Shown piece by piece: positions 1 to 9,225 of a stretch of 64,000 nucleotides of DNA; position 1 is the first letter of the stretch, and each line of letters starts with the position of its first letter. The position numbers and the translations under genes were made by a program. Source of the stretch: Lysobacterales bacterium (GTDB taxonomy: Bacteria > Pseudomonadota > Gammaproteobacteria > Xanthomonadales > SZUA-36); assembly GCA_021648045.1 (NCBI GenBank), contig JAKITM010000002.1:27200-91199 (forward strand), in the 5' to 3' direction. The notes under the pieces are model-generated. The model saw nothing but the letters and a program-made list of their open reading frames with translations, had not been told where the DNA came from and made no database searches.

Positions 1-222
1 AAGCGGTTGGTCAGGGAAAGCTTCCGCTCAGCGCGTGTTCCGGTATTACAAAAAGGCCTACAACAGCCTGAAACCGGTGTTGATTTTGTGGTCTTAGCCC
101 AGCGTCGCGCAGCCCGAGAAAACAATAATCAGCTGCTCAGAGCATCGCTTCTTCAGCTCTGGCAACAAATAGAAACAAAATTATCCCGGGAACCGGGAAA
201 GCTAAATAATAGGATCGAGTGA
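1..222 (+). CDS. rnpA: RNase P protein component, 3' part (5' end outside window)
   Basis: This is the C-terminal part of the protein subunit of ribonuclease P, which helps the RNA subunit mature tRNA 5' ends. The frame is open from base 1 and begins KRLVRESFRS, the conserved RnpA segment that contacts RNA; the rest of the helix-rich tail follows and ends with TGA at 220-222. The start lies upstream of the window. The stop overlaps the yidC start by one base, so the two are probably co-transcribed. The usual small gene yidD, often found between rnpA and yidC, is absent here. Identity rests on the motif plus the rnpA-yidC-mnmE order. Confidence 0.93.
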   Translation, partial: KRLVRESFRSARVPVLQKGLQQPETGVDFVVLAQRRAARENNNQLLRASLLQLWQQIETKLSREPGKLNNRIE

Positions 223-1931
223 TGGCAAATATGCGCCTTATTTTAATGGTACTCCTGGTTTTTATGGGTTATTCCCTATGGGTACAGTGGCAGCAGGATT
301 ATCACCCTATTACGGCTACAGCTACAGCCACACAGGATGAACCGGCATTAAACAATTCGGCTGCAGATGTCCCGACATTTGATACATCAGTTCGAGCACC
401 TGCGGTTGAAAGCTCAGCAGACTTACCCTCTATTCCGCGCAGCGCCGCCGCCGAAGAAGCCAGCGAAGGTGCATCGGTAGGTGCACAAAGTCCGCGAATA
501 ACCGTATTGACGGATGTTTTGAAGGTCGAAATCGACTTGGTTGGTGGCACCATTGTGAACGCCTGGCTGCTGGATTATCCGGTGCAGGTAGAGTTTCCCG
601 AAATTAAGGTGCAGATCTTTAACGCCGAGAGCAATCGTCTGTATATAGCCCAGTCCGGCCTGTTAAGTTCAGACCAGTCGGTGCCAACCCATAATGATCG
701 ATACCAGGCAGCGCAGATGAACTACGCCCTACGAGCGGGTGAAGATGAAATACGGATACCATTAACCTGGGAGTCTGAGGGCGGCATTAAGGTTACCAAA
801 ACCATCATTTTCAAACGCGGTGCGTACGACATTGAGATTCGTCATTACCTAACCAACAATAGCCCGACAGAGTGGCAGGGCAGTGGCTACATGCAATTGC
901 AGCGCGCGGGTATCCCCAGCTCCGGCACCTCTTTCATCGATCCATCAACCTTCAGCTTTATCGGTGCTGCTATGTATACACCGGAAGATAAGCTGGAAAA
1001 ATTACACTTTGAGGATTTTCAGAGCGAACCGACCAAGATAACCACCAATGAAGGCTGGATTGCGATGATTCAGCATTATTTCTTCGCTGCTTGGATACCA
1101 CAGCCCGACCAAGATGTGATGTATTCCACCGCTGTGGTTGACCCGAATGGCTGGACGCGTTACATCGTGCGTGCGGTTGCGCCAAGCGTTAGTGTCGCAG
1201 CCAACTCAACCCATGAGTTTATAGATCAGCTTTATGTTGGGCCGAAACTACAAGATGAGCTTGATGATGTTGCTCCCGGCCTAAGCTTAACGGTTGATTA
1301 CGGCATTTTTACGGTAATGTCCAAACCACTGTTCTGGTTGCTTTCTTTCTTTCACGACTTAGTAAACAACTGGGGTTTTGCAATTATTTTGCTGACGCTC
1401 AGCGTTAAACTGGCGTTTTTCAAATTGACTGAAGCCCAGTATAAATCCATGGCCCGCATGCGTAAGTTACAACCGCGGATAGAGCAGATGAAGGCTCGCT
1501 ATGGTGAAGACAAGCAGCGCATGAGTCAGGAAATGATGAAGCTGTACAAAAAGGAGAAGGTCAATCCTTTAGGTGGCTGTTTACCGATGTTAGTACAATT
1601 CCCGGTATTCATTGCGCTGTATTGGGTATTGCTGGAAAGCGTAGAGCTTCGACAGGCGCCGTTTATGCTCTGGATTCAAAACCTCAGTGTGAGAGACCCC
1701 TATTTTGTATTACCGGTATTGAATGGTATCTTTATGGTGCTAACTCAGCGCCTGAGCCCGACCCCGGGGATGGATCCGATGCAGCGTAAAATCATGCAGG
1801 CCATGCCGGTAGCGTTTTCAGTTATGTTTGCGTTTTTCCCGGCAGGTTTAGTGTTGTACTGGGCTACCAATGCCGGTTTATCACTACTTCAGCAGTGGTA
1901 TATCACGCGTAAAATCGCGGCAATGGACTGA
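222..1931 (+). CDS. yidC: Membrane protein insertase YidC
   Basis: YidC inserts and folds inner-membrane proteins, alone or with the Sec translocon. The protein of about 569 residues starts with a membrane anchor (roughly residues 4-22). A low-complexity linker and a large periplasmic beta-rich domain (about 80-350) follow. The conserved membrane core begins near residue 365 and contains TEAQYKSMARMRKLQP, EKVNPLGGCLPM and FPAGLVLYWATN. I chose ATG at 222 over the GTG at 219 because an AGGA element sits seven bases upstream of it. Length and architecture are normal for a Gram-negative YidC. Downstream is mnmE, the standard order near the replication origin in many Gammaproteobacteria. Confidence 0.97.
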   Translation: MANMRLILMVLLVFMGYSLWVQWQQDYHPITATATATQDEPALNNSAADVPTFDTSVRAPAVESSADLPSIPRSAAAEEASEGASVGAQSPRITVLTDVLKVEIDLVGGTIVNAWLLDYPVQVEFPEIKVQIFNAESNRLYIAQSGLLSSDQSVPTHNDRYQAAQMNYALRAGEDEIRIPLTWESEGGIKVTKTIIFKRGAYDIEIRHYLTNNSPTEWQGSGYMQLQRAGIPSSGTSFIDPSTFSFIGAAMYTPEDKLEKLHFEDFQSEPTKITTNEGWIAMIQHYFFAAWIPQPDQDVMYSTAVVDPNGWTRYIVRAVAPSVSVAANSTHEFIDQLYVGPKLQDELDDVAPGLSLTVDYGIFTVMSKPLFWLLSFFHDLVNNWGFAIILLTLSVKLAFFKLTEAQYKSMARMRKLQPRIEQMKARYGEDKQRMSQEMMKLYKKEKVNPLGGCLPMLVQFPVFIALYWVLLESVELRQAPFMLWIQNLSVRDPYFVLPVLNGIFMVLTQRLSPTPGMDPMQRKIMQAMPVAFSVMFAFFPAGLVLYWATNAGLSLLQQWYITRKIAAMD

Positions 1932-2065
1932 TAAACTTTACGCTTACCAAGAGATCCCGGCGCAAAGGTCGGGAAGACTACTTTCGTAGTAGGGGCGTAA
2001 AGGTAATTATAGAGCCCCTTCGTATGTTTCTTGTGCTTGGGTGACCACAGAGGTAAATCTACCAA

Positions 2066-3406
2066 GTGAGCGATAAAGACATAATTGCAGCAATCGCTAC
2101 CCCGCCCGGAAATGGCGGTGTTGGCATTGTGCGCATATCCGGGAATCAGCTGGAGTCTGTGGCCCGAGGCGTGTTGGGTCGGGAACTACCCCAACCGCGA
2201 GTCGCACAATACAGTAGTTTTGTCGATGCGCAGGGTAATACCATCGATACCGGTTTGGCTCTGTCTTTTCCGGCACCACACTCTTTTACCGGCGAACATA
2301 TCCTTGAACTGCAGGCCCATGGCGGTGCAGTGATTCTTAATTTGTTGCTTGAGCGAGTAATACAACTGGGTTGCCGACAGGCGCGTGCCGGTGAATTTTC
2401 CGAACGCGCGTTTTTAAACGGCAAGCTCGACTTGGTTCAGGCCGAAGCTATTGCAGATTTAATCTCGAGCGCCAGTGCCAGGGGTGCGCGTGCTGCCCAA
2501 CGGTCGCTGGCCGGCGTATTTTCTGGGAAGGTCAATGCGTTGGTAGCGGAAATGACCTCCATTCGGGTGTTTGTCGAGGCCGCGATTGATTTTCCTGAAG
2601 AAGAAATAGACTTCCTTGCAGATTCTGATATTGGTAAGCGCTTGCAGCAGCTCTGCAGTGATACCGAAACATTAATCAACCAGGCACACCAGGGACAATT
2701 GTTGCGAGATGGTATCGATGTGGCGATTGTTGGACGGCCTAATGCGGGAAAATCCAGCTTGCTGAACGCTTTGGCTGGTGATGAACTGGCGATTGTTACT
2801 GAGATTCCAGGAACCACCCGGGATGTTGTCCGCCAACAAATACTAATTGATGGTCTGCCGGTGTTTGTTGCTGATACCGCAGGGCTACGCGAAACCGAGG
2901 ACCTGATAGAAGCCGAAGGTGTACGGCGTGCCCTGCAAGTTCACGAAAAAGCTGATTTGGTTTTATTGGTTGTTGATGCCAGCACTGAAAACCCAGCTAA
3001 CTTACCCGTGTTACCAGACCCCAAGCGCACTATCGTTGTCTGGAATAAACAGGATTTAGTCGGCAAGCAATACTCACACCCACAGACAGAAGGCCTCGAC
3101 AGCGTAATGATTTCTGCCCAACAAGGTTTTGGGTTGGATGAACTAAAAAGAAAAATTAATCAGCACGCTGGTATTAGCGAGGCTAGCGATGGTGTGTTTT
3201 CCGCGCGCATACGACATATCGAAGCCCTGCGGCGCAGCCTGTCATTGTGTTGTAATGGTCTAGTGCAGTTAAAGCAGCATGCGGCACCGGAATTACTGGC
3301 AGAAGACTTACGCCAAGCACAGCATGCACTGGGAGAGATAACCGGGCAATTTAGTAGCGATGACCTACTGGGTGAGATCTTTTCCAGCTTTTGTATCGGC
3401 AAATAA
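2066..3406 (+). CDS. mnmE: tRNA modification GTPase MnmE
   Basis: With MnmG, MnmE adds the carboxymethylaminomethyl group to wobble uridine 34 of certain tRNAs. The 446-residue protein has the N-terminal tetrahydrofolate-binding domain (PPGNGGVGIVRISG near the start). A G domain follows, with GRPNAGKSSLLNAL at about residues 223-236, DTAGLRE (G3) and NKQD (G4) near 325. The C-terminal CIGK carries the cysteine typical of MnmE. The start is GTG at 2066 with AGAGG about 12 bases upstream. It lies 134 bases after yidC; this gap holds two small inverted repeats (ACTACtttcGTAGT and AGGGGC...GCCCCT) without a T-run. Confidence 0.97.
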   Translation: MSDKDIIAAIATPPGNGGVGIVRISGNQLESVARGVLGRELPQPRVAQYSSFVDAQGNTIDTGLALSFPAPHSFTGEHILELQAHGGAVILNLLLERVIQLGCRQARAGEFSERAFLNGKLDLVQAEAIADLISSASARGARAAQRSLAGVFSGKVNALVAEMTSIRVFVEAAIDFPEEEIDFLADSDIGKRLQQLCSDTETLINQAHQGQLLRDGIDVAIVGRPNAGKSSLLNALAGDELAIVTEIPGTTRDVVRQQILIDGLPVFVADTAGLRETEDLIEAEGVRRALQVHEKADLVLLVVDASTENPANLPVLPDPKRTIVVWNKQDLVGKQYSHPQTEGLDSVMISAQQGFGLDELKRKINQHAGISEASDGVFSARIRHIEALRRSLSLCCNGLVQLKQHAAPELLAEDLRQAQHALGEITGQFSSDDLLGEIFSSFCIGK

Positions 3407-3495
3407 GCAGCCCTGCAACTGTTATAGATTTTTGTGGTCAGAGCCAGTGACATATTGCAATAAATGATAAAAACTATAAATCATCTGGTGGGCAA

Positions 3496-4170
3496 TTGAT
3501 TAAACTTCTCGGGGTTCAAAGACACTTTCAAATTGGTGAGCAAGTGGTTCGTGCGCTGGATGGCATTGACCTGCGCGTAGCAAAAGGCGAGTTTGTTGCA
3601 GTCATGGGGCGCTCCGGCTCCGGTAAAACCACCTTGCTAAACATGCTTGGCTGCATGGACCAACCCGACAGCGGTGAGTATTGGCTGGATAATGTAGATG
3701 TAGCCACCCTCGATGATGACGCGCTGTCTGCGGTACGCAATCACAAGTTGGGGTTTGTTTTTCAGAGCTTTCATTTGCTGGCGCGCATGACCACCCTGGA
3801 AAATGTAATGCTGCCCCTGCAGTATGATCACGACAATCCGCACCCAGATGCTGAAGCCCGCGCCCGCGAGTTGCTGGAACGGGTAGATCTTGGTGATCGC
3901 CTGCACCACAAACCCAATGAACTCTCTGGCGGTCAGCGCCAACGGGTAGCTGTGGCCAGGGCGCTGGTGAACCGACCGGCCGTAATTCTTGCCGATGAAC
4001 CCACAGGCAATCTTGATAGCACAACCTCAGCTGCCATTATGGATTTGCTCTGCTCACTACATAAAGAGGGCCAGACCATTGTTATGGTCACCCACGAAGA
4101 TGATATTGCCGCCAACGCCAGCCGAGTAATCGAAATGCTGGATGGCAAGATTATCAGAGGTGCGCAATGA
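3496..4170 (+). CDS. ABC transporter ATP-binding protein, MacB/LolD type
   Basis: This is the cytoplasmic ATPase of a MacB/LolD-type exporter. The 224 residues carry Walker A GRSGSGKTT at about 38-46, the signature LSGGQRQR near 142, Walker B VILADEPTGNLD near 163 and the switch histidine in VTHEDD near 195. No membrane segment is fused, unlike MacB itself. The likely start is TTG at 3496; the nearby ATG at 3464 runs into a stop. The last four bases overlap the next gene (ATGA), so the five genes up to 8642 form one translationally coupled unit. The substrate is unknown. MacB-like systems export peptides, macrolides or lipoproteins, and no outer-membrane channel is encoded nearby. Confidence 0.93.
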   Translation: MIKLLGVQRHFQIGEQVVRALDGIDLRVAKGEFVAVMGRSGSGKTTLLNMLGCMDQPDSGEYWLDNVDVATLDDDALSAVRNHKLGFVFQSFHLLARMTTLENVMLPLQYDHDNPHPDAEARARELLERVDLGDRLHHKPNELSGGQRQRVAVARALVNRPAVILADEPTGNLDSTTSAAIMDLLCSLHKEGQTIVMVTHEDDIAANASRVIEMLDGKIIRGAQ

Positions 4171-5126
4171 GACTAGATGCGAAGGTTTTAATAATTGTAT
4201 TGGGCGCTTGCTTGAGCAACAATTTATCGGCAGCGGATGATGCCATTCTTATCAGTGGTGAGATTGCGGCCGATCAGTCACAAAAAATCATCGCGCCGAT
4301 GAGTGCAAACTGGAATCTGCGGCTAGACTGGATGGCCGAGGAGGGCAGCTGGCTGAATCAGGGCGATATTGCGGTTCGTTTTGATAATAGCGCCAACGAT
4401 AGCCAAATCACTCAAACAGAGGAACGGCATGAAAAAGCCCGCTCTGAGGGTGCGCGAACCAGTGTCCGGCTGGAAAAAGAAGAGCAATTAGCCCGGTTTG
4501 ATGCGGAAATCGCAAAAATACGCGAGCAGCTGGCAAGTAATGAAGCGCGGATTCAGGCCAACTTTATCGGCGAACTAAACTATGCTGATAATCAACTGGC
4601 ACTGACGCGCGCGCAACAGGCACGGGAAAAAGCGGAGGCTGATGCCGTAGATCGCCTGCAGAAGCTGAAGGAAGCGCGCCTCAAAACCAGTCTTGACCAA
4701 GGAATGGCAGAGAATGATAAATTATGGTTCCAAAAACTTACCGATGGCAATTTGATAAGAGCAGAGATGGATGGCTTTATCTTGTATAAACGCCACCCTT
4801 GGAATCGGAGTAAATTCCGTGCCGGAGATAATGTACAAACCAGTTTCTATGTGGCTGAGATAGTTGATACCCGGAATATGTATGTGCGTTTGTATATTAA
4901 CGCCGTTGATCGTGCGCATTTAGAGCTGGAATCTCCGGTGAAGATATATCTGGATGCCCACCCTGACAAAGTGTTTTCCGGAAAAATCACAGAAATGCTT
5001 ACCCAGGGAGATTCCCGCAAGGAGTGGGGCAAAGGTTTGTATATGCAAGGCCGGGTAGCCTTTGATTCAGGTCAGGAATTACCGGAATTGATGCCGGGAA
5101 TGAGTGTGCTGGTAGTGATCCTATGA
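4167..5126 (+). CDS. HlyD-like periplasmic adaptor 1 (secreted)
   Basis: Probable periplasmic adaptor linking the operon's permease to outer components. The 319 residues begin with a Sec signal peptide (hydrophobic stretch 7-18, likely cleavage after SNNLSA). A half-lipoyl/barrel-like segment, a long charged coiled coil (about 75-175, rich in E, K, R, Q and A) and a C-terminal beta-barrel region (about 200-319) follow, which is the order seen in HlyD/AcrA-type adaptors. Unlike the next two genes it has no lipobox. It overlaps both neighbours by four bases. It is the first of three adaptor-like genes in the operon; they are clearly diverged and not simple duplicates. Confidence 0.82.
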   Translation: MRLDAKVLIIVLGACLSNNLSAADDAILISGEIAADQSQKIIAPMSANWNLRLDWMAEEGSWLNQGDIAVRFDNSANDSQITQTEERHEKARSEGARTSVRLEKEEQLARFDAEIAKIREQLASNEARIQANFIGELNYADNQLALTRAQQAREKAEADAVDRLQKLKEARLKTSLDQGMAENDKLWFQKLTDGNLIRAEMDGFILYKRHPWNRSKFRAGDNVQTSFYVAEIVDTRNMYVRLYINAVDRAHLELESPVKIYLDAHPDKVFSGKITEMLTQGDSRKEWGKGLYMQGRVAFDSGQELPELMPGMSVLVVIL

Positions 5127-6112
5127 GGATGCTTATTGTTTCCAGTCTGGTGTTGATATTGACGGCCTGTGGCGGTGACCGCAACAACGCTACCGCGGTA
5201 GCCGGTGCAAGCAAAAGCATTAAGAGCAGCGGTGAAATTGTGGCTACTAGGATGCGTTCTATTACCCCGCCGCAGTTTCAAAATACCTGGAATGTGAAGA
5301 TTTCGATGTTGCAAAAGGATGGTTCACGGGTCCAGCCTGGAATGGTCATTGTGCGCTATGACACTCAGGATTTAATGGAGAAATTACGCACTCACAAGGC
5401 TGAGGTTGATCAAAAGAATAAAGAGCTTGAGCAGCAACACATCAAGGCCAGCCAGCAACTGGAAGACCTACAATTGGCTGTTGATCAGCAGACCAGCAAT
5501 CTCGACAAAGCCCGGATGAAGGCAGATATTCCCAATTCCTTGTTAGCCAGCAAAGATTATGAAAAAAACCAGTTAAACTTGAAACTGGCCGAGCTTGAGT
5601 TACAGCGGGCAGTTGCTGCTTTGATGCTTGAAGACAATTTGCAAAAAATTGAAAAACAGGTGCTTGAAGGTGAGCAGAGAAAATTTCAAAATAAAGTTAA
5701 TGAGTTAGAAGCTGATATTACCCGCTCCACGGTAATTGCCGATGAGGAAGGAATATTTGTAGTGGGCAGGGATCATCGCGGTAACCGAGTAAAAGTAGGC
5801 GATCAGGTCTGGCGTGGGCGCAAAGTTGCTGAAATACCCGATATGCAGTCACTGCAAATCCTGTTACAGATTCCAGAACGCGAAGCCGCTAGGGTTCAGC
5901 CCGGTCAAAAGGTCAGGTTTCGCCTGGATGCCAAGCCGGAAGATCACTTTGAAGGCGTGGTTGAGTCGCGCGGTTCGGTGGTTCGTAATCGGTCCCGCAA
6001 CCAGCCGGCCAAAGTATTCGACACCCGGGTAACAATCGATCACCTTGATCCTGAGCTGATGCGACCAGGGATGCGGGTGACGGCGGAAATTTTTAGTGGC
6101 AGTGGGAAATGA
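5123..6112 (+). CDS. HlyD-like adaptor 2 (lipoprotein)
   Basis: A second adaptor-type protein, 329 residues. The N terminus ends in the lipobox LTAC, giving an acylated Cys16 followed by GGD; an Asp at +3 rather than +2 does not point to inner-membrane retention. Residues about 80-195 form a predicted coiled coil rich in Q, E, K and L. The C-terminal half includes RVQPGQKVRFRLDAKPEDHF, the barrel motif common in membrane-fusion proteins. Start and stop overlap adaptors 1 and 3 by four bases each. Inference: it is a lipid-anchored part of the same tripartite exporter. An alternative is an envelope sensor of the same fold. Confidence 0.82.
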   Translation: MRMLIVSSLVLILTACGGDRNNATAVAGASKSIKSSGEIVATRMRSITPPQFQNTWNVKISMLQKDGSRVQPGMVIVRYDTQDLMEKLRTHKAEVDQKNKELEQQHIKASQQLEDLQLAVDQQTSNLDKARMKADIPNSLLASKDYEKNQLNLKLAELELQRAVAALMLEDNLQKIEKQVLEGEQRKFQNKVNELEADITRSTVIADEEGIFVVGRDHRGNRVKVGDQVWRGRKVAEIPDMQSLQILLQIPEREAARVQPGQKVRFRLDAKPEDHFEGVVESRGSVVRNRSRNQPAKVFDTRVTIDHLDPELMRPGMRVTAEIFSGSGK

Positions 6113-7407
6113 TGAGTCTAGTTAGCGTGTTGCAGAAAACAATAGCGCTTGTTCTTCTGCTAATAATACTCAGCGCTTGTGGGAACTCAGGGGAACCGAC
6201 CGCTGGTCCGGCTTCCATTGTTGTGCAAAAGTCAGCGTTTAGAGTACTGGTGCGCGCAGATGGCGAGCTATCTGCGGCCAACACAGTGCCGCTGACCCTG
6301 CCCCCGGGTAATGTAATGCCCCGCACTATCGTCTGGTTGGCAGATGATGGTAAGTGGGTTGAGGAGGGCGAGGTTATTGCCCGTTTTGATCGCTCATTTG
6401 CTGAAAGGAGTTTGCGAGAAGTTCTTACACAATTGCAGAAATCCGATCTTGATATTGATGCAAAAAAACGTGAGTTTTCTTTAGCTTTGAATAAAATTAC
6501 AGCGGATATATTGGTTACTCTGCAGGAGCTAGGGGTTGCCGAACGCTTCAGTATCGAAGAAGGCAGTATTGCAATGTCGCGCCAGGAAATGATTGAACGC
6601 ATGCAGGATGCGGGTTTTTTACGCTTGAAGCAGGATCACTTCAAGAAGCGTCAAAGCGGACAGGAAAACCGCCGACAAGCAGAACTCGCCGTGCTTGGAG
6701 CACAAAGGGAAAGCGCATCCAGCAAGGGAAGTTTATTGGAGCAGCAAATTGAAGCCTCGGTAACTCGGGCACCGAATGCCGGCTATTTTGTGCGCAAAAA
6801 AAGCTGGCTTGGGGAATCTTTAAGTGCCGGACAAACGGTTTTCCCCGGCAATTCTTTTGGAGAAATTCCGGAGCTGGGTAAAATGCAGGCGATATTGCAG
6901 GTGCTTGAGTCCGAAGCCGGGAGTATTGCTGTTGGTCAAAAAGTTAGTGTCAGCATTGATGCCTTCCCCGACCGCCCGCTGGACGGAATCATTGATAGCA
7001 TGGCTCAAGTGCCTGCTAGTCTTGAACAAAACAGTCCAATAAAATACTTTGCGGTGACGGTTAGCCTAGAGCAGGCTGATCCCGACTGGATTACCCCGGG
7101 TGCGCGGGTGCGCGGACTGATAGAAATTTTGGACAAGCCGGCTGTTCTGTGGGTGCCTAATCAATCTATCAGGCAATCTATTGGACAATTAAGTGGCGGT
7201 GGAGTTGGCGGCGAAACGGGCGGTCAATCATCCGTCGGCGAAAAGCCATCCTTATGGGTGTATTTAAAGGCTGGCCGTAATATAGAAAAGCGCTATATTG
7301 AAATTGGCGACAGAGGCCCGTTACGAACCGAAATTACTGCTGGTTTGGCAATCGGCGACGAAATATTACTCACTCCCCCAGTGAATCAGTCCGGAGCAGC
7401 AGAATAA
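6109..7407 (+). CDS. HlyD-like adaptor 3 (lipoprotein)
   Basis: A third adaptor of 432 residues, the largest of the set. The signal sequence ends in the lipobox LSAC with Cys24, then GNSGEP. A lipoyl-type segment (SAANTVPLTLPPGNV) and a coiled-coil region (about 90-200) follow. The barrel includes GQKVSVSIDAFPDRPLDG near 280. A C-terminal membrane-proximal domain contains VLWVPNQSIRQS and a glycine-rich insert (SGGGVGGETGG). The final domain (IEIGDRGPLRTEITAGLAIGD) is typical of RND/MacA-like adaptors, so this member most resembles MacA. The stop TAA shares its last base with the next gene's ATG. Confidence 0.85.
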   Translation: MMSLVSVLQKTIALVLLLIILSACGNSGEPTAGPASIVVQKSAFRVLVRADGELSAANTVPLTLPPGNVMPRTIVWLADDGKWVEEGEVIARFDRSFAERSLREVLTQLQKSDLDIDAKKREFSLALNKITADILVTLQELGVAERFSIEEGSIAMSRQEMIERMQDAGFLRLKQDHFKKRQSGQENRRQAELAVLGAQRESASSKGSLLEQQIEASVTRAPNAGYFVRKKSWLGESLSAGQTVFPGNSFGEIPELGKMQAILQVLESEAGSIAVGQKVSVSIDAFPDRPLDGIIDSMAQVPASLEQNSPIKYFAVTVSLEQADPDWITPGARVRGLIEILDKPAVLWVPNQSIRQSIGQLSGGGVGGETGGQSSVGEKPSLWVYLKAGRNIEKRYIEIGDRGPLRTEITAGLAIGDEILLTPPVNQSGAAE

Positions 7408-8642
7408 TGATGGAGGCTCGCGGGTTCAGACAGGCGTTACAGCAATTGCGACAGCATAAGCTGCGTACTTTACTGACTTTGCTGGGAATGGTCTTTGGTG
7501 TTGGCGCAGTTATTGCCATGCTAAGTATTTCCGAAGGTGGTCGCCAGGAAGCCCTGCGAATGATTGATTCCATGGGTTTACGCAACCTGATTGTTGAGTC
7601 GGTTGAGTTTGATCCGGAAACTTTACTGGAAGTTCGCGCACAATCTGTCGGGCTGTATGTCGGTGATATCGAGGCAATTATGAGCACCTTGCCGATGGTA
7701 GAGTCTTATGCGGCAGCCAAGAAAATAAAAACCTGGGATGTTTATAGTCTGGAGGCGCGTGCCAACCCAGAAGTTCTGGCGGTATCGGCCGACTATTTCA
7801 ACTTAGGCAACATGCAAATAGATAGCGGTCGTGCGCTTACAGACCGGGACAATCAAACCTATGCACAGGTGGCAGTTCTCGGTGCTAGTGCTGCCGAATC
7901 ACTATTTCCCAACAGCCCCGCCACAGGTAAATTAATCAAAGTGAATCATCTGTGGTTAAAGGTTATCGGGGTGTTGAAAAAGACAGAAGAAGGCAAAAAA
8001 GAGTTTGCCGGCATTACCCTTGCTGATGACTCCAGCCGTATATTCATCCCTCTTGATACGGCCCGAAAACGCTTAAAAATCAATTCGCTAGAAAGTCCTT
8101 TAGACAGCCTGAAGTTGCGACTTACAGAAGGCGCCGATACGGCCTCTTCTGCATTGGCGGTAGATTATTTGTTGAAAAAACGCCACGGGACAGCAGCGGA
8201 TTACCGTATGGTAGTGCCTGCCGCTTTGTTACAACAAGAAGAGCAAACGCAGAAAATTTTCACTGTGGTTATGGCAGCGATTGCCGGTATTTCACTGTTG
8301 GTGGGTGGTATAGGTATTATGAATATCATGCTGGCAACCGTATTAGAAAGAACCCCTGAAATCGGCTTATTACGGGCGGTTGGGGCACGCAAAAAAGATA
8401 TCCGCGACCAGTTTTTAATGGAAAGCGTAACTATCGCCGGCATCGGTGCATTGATTGGCATAGTATTTGGATTATTGCTGGCGTTCGCGGTGCAGTTATT
8501 TGCTGCCTGGCCGGTGGCATTTTCTCTATTCGGCATCGTGGTATCGGTGGTCATTTGTTTGTTGACTGGTGTTGTCTTTGGCCTGTATCCTGCAATTCAG
8601 GCCGCTGAGCTTGATCCTATTAAGGCTCTGCAGCGCGACTAG
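7407..8642 (+). CDS. ABC transporter permease, MacB/FtsX type
   Basis: Permease of the exporter, 411 residues. It has one membrane helix near residues 18-40 (LLTLLGMVFGVGAVIAMLSI), then a periplasmic MacB-type core domain (about 45-280). Three C-terminal helices form the FtsX domain (about 290-405), with GGIGIMNIMLATVLERTPEIG and RAVGARKKDI, which are conserved in MacB/LolC-type permeases. ATPase, three adaptors and this single permease make a complete inner-membrane exporter that would act as a homodimer. The overlap TAATG with the preceding gene supports coupling. No substrate can be read from the sequence. Confidence 0.92.
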   Translation: MMEARGFRQALQQLRQHKLRTLLTLLGMVFGVGAVIAMLSISEGGRQEALRMIDSMGLRNLIVESVEFDPETLLEVRAQSVGLYVGDIEAIMSTLPMVESYAAAKKIKTWDVYSLEARANPEVLAVSADYFNLGNMQIDSGRALTDRDNQTYAQVAVLGASAAESLFPNSPATGKLIKVNHLWLKVIGVLKKTEEGKKEFAGITLADDSSRIFIPLDTARKRLKINSLESPLDSLKLRLTEGADTASSALAVDYLLKKRHGTAADYRMVVPAALLQQEEQTQKIFTVVMAAIAGISLLVGGIGIMNIMLATVLERTPEIGLLRAVGARKKDIRDQFLMESVTIAGIGALIGIVFGLLLAFAVQLFAAWPVAFSLFGIVVSVVICLLTGVVFGLYPAIQAAELDPIKALQRD

Positions 8643-8673
8643 AACAGCGATCGGCAAGCGAGTTGGGAATCAG

Positions 8674-9153
8674 ATGAAGTTGGAAATAATATCCGGTGGA
8701 CAAACAGGCGTTGATCGTGCGGCGCTGGATACTGCCATCCGTTACGACCTTCCCTGCGGCGGCTGGTGCCCGCCCGGGCGTCTGGCTGAAGACGGCCCCT
8801 TATCGAATCATTACCCCTTAACCGAACTATCATCCGGTGGCTATCCGGCTAGAACCCGCCGTAATGTTAAAGACGCGGATGGCACACTAATCATTCATGG
8901 GGGTGTTGTCGGGCGCGGAACCGGTTTGACCATTAATACCTGCAAGCAGCTCAATAAACCTATGCTGATTTTGAAATTGGATAACTGTGATGCCAATAGC
9001 GATTTTTCAAAGCAGCAGGATAGTATCAAAGAATTTTTGCAGGGACAGCAAATCGAAATATTAAATGTGGCAGGACCGCGCGCGAGTGGTTGGCTGGATG
9101 GTTATGCTTTGTGTCGCAAAATTTTGGCGCCGGTGTTTGTGAGTTATAACTGA
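8674..9153 (+). CDS. Putative molybdenum-cofactor carrier-like (YpsI-type) protein
   Basis: A 159-residue soluble protein matching the MoCo-carrier-like Rossmann family. It has IISGGQTGVDRAALD at residues 5-19, GGWCPPGRLAEDGP, a central RTRRNVKDADGTLII and GGVVGRGT in positions typical of the family. I chose ATG at 8674, just before MKLEIISGGQTGVD, because the motif normally sits at the N terminus; the longer open frame from 8569 lies inside the permease gene. It follows the ABC operon by 31 bases and may be read through with it. Biochemical roles in this family are poorly settled, so the carrier label is only a family name. Confidence 0.85.
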   Translation: MKLEIISGGQTGVDRAALDTAIRYDLPCGGWCPPGRLAEDGPLSNHYPLTELSSGGYPARTRRNVKDADGTLIIHGGVVGRGTGLTINTCKQLNKPMLILKLDNCDANSDFSKQQDSIKEFLQGQQIEILNVAGPRASGWLDGYALCRKILAPVFVSYN

Positions 9154-9225
9154 GTAGTTGCTGGACTGGCGCTGGATCCCGGACATTGCTATTCGCAATT
9201 GATGTGCATGGATGAACATCTAACC

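Noticed and set aside
3413..3495. Promoter for the ABC operon (TTGCAA...TATAAA)
   Set aside because: Spacing of 14 bases is too short for a sigma-70 promoter; not reported as a feature.
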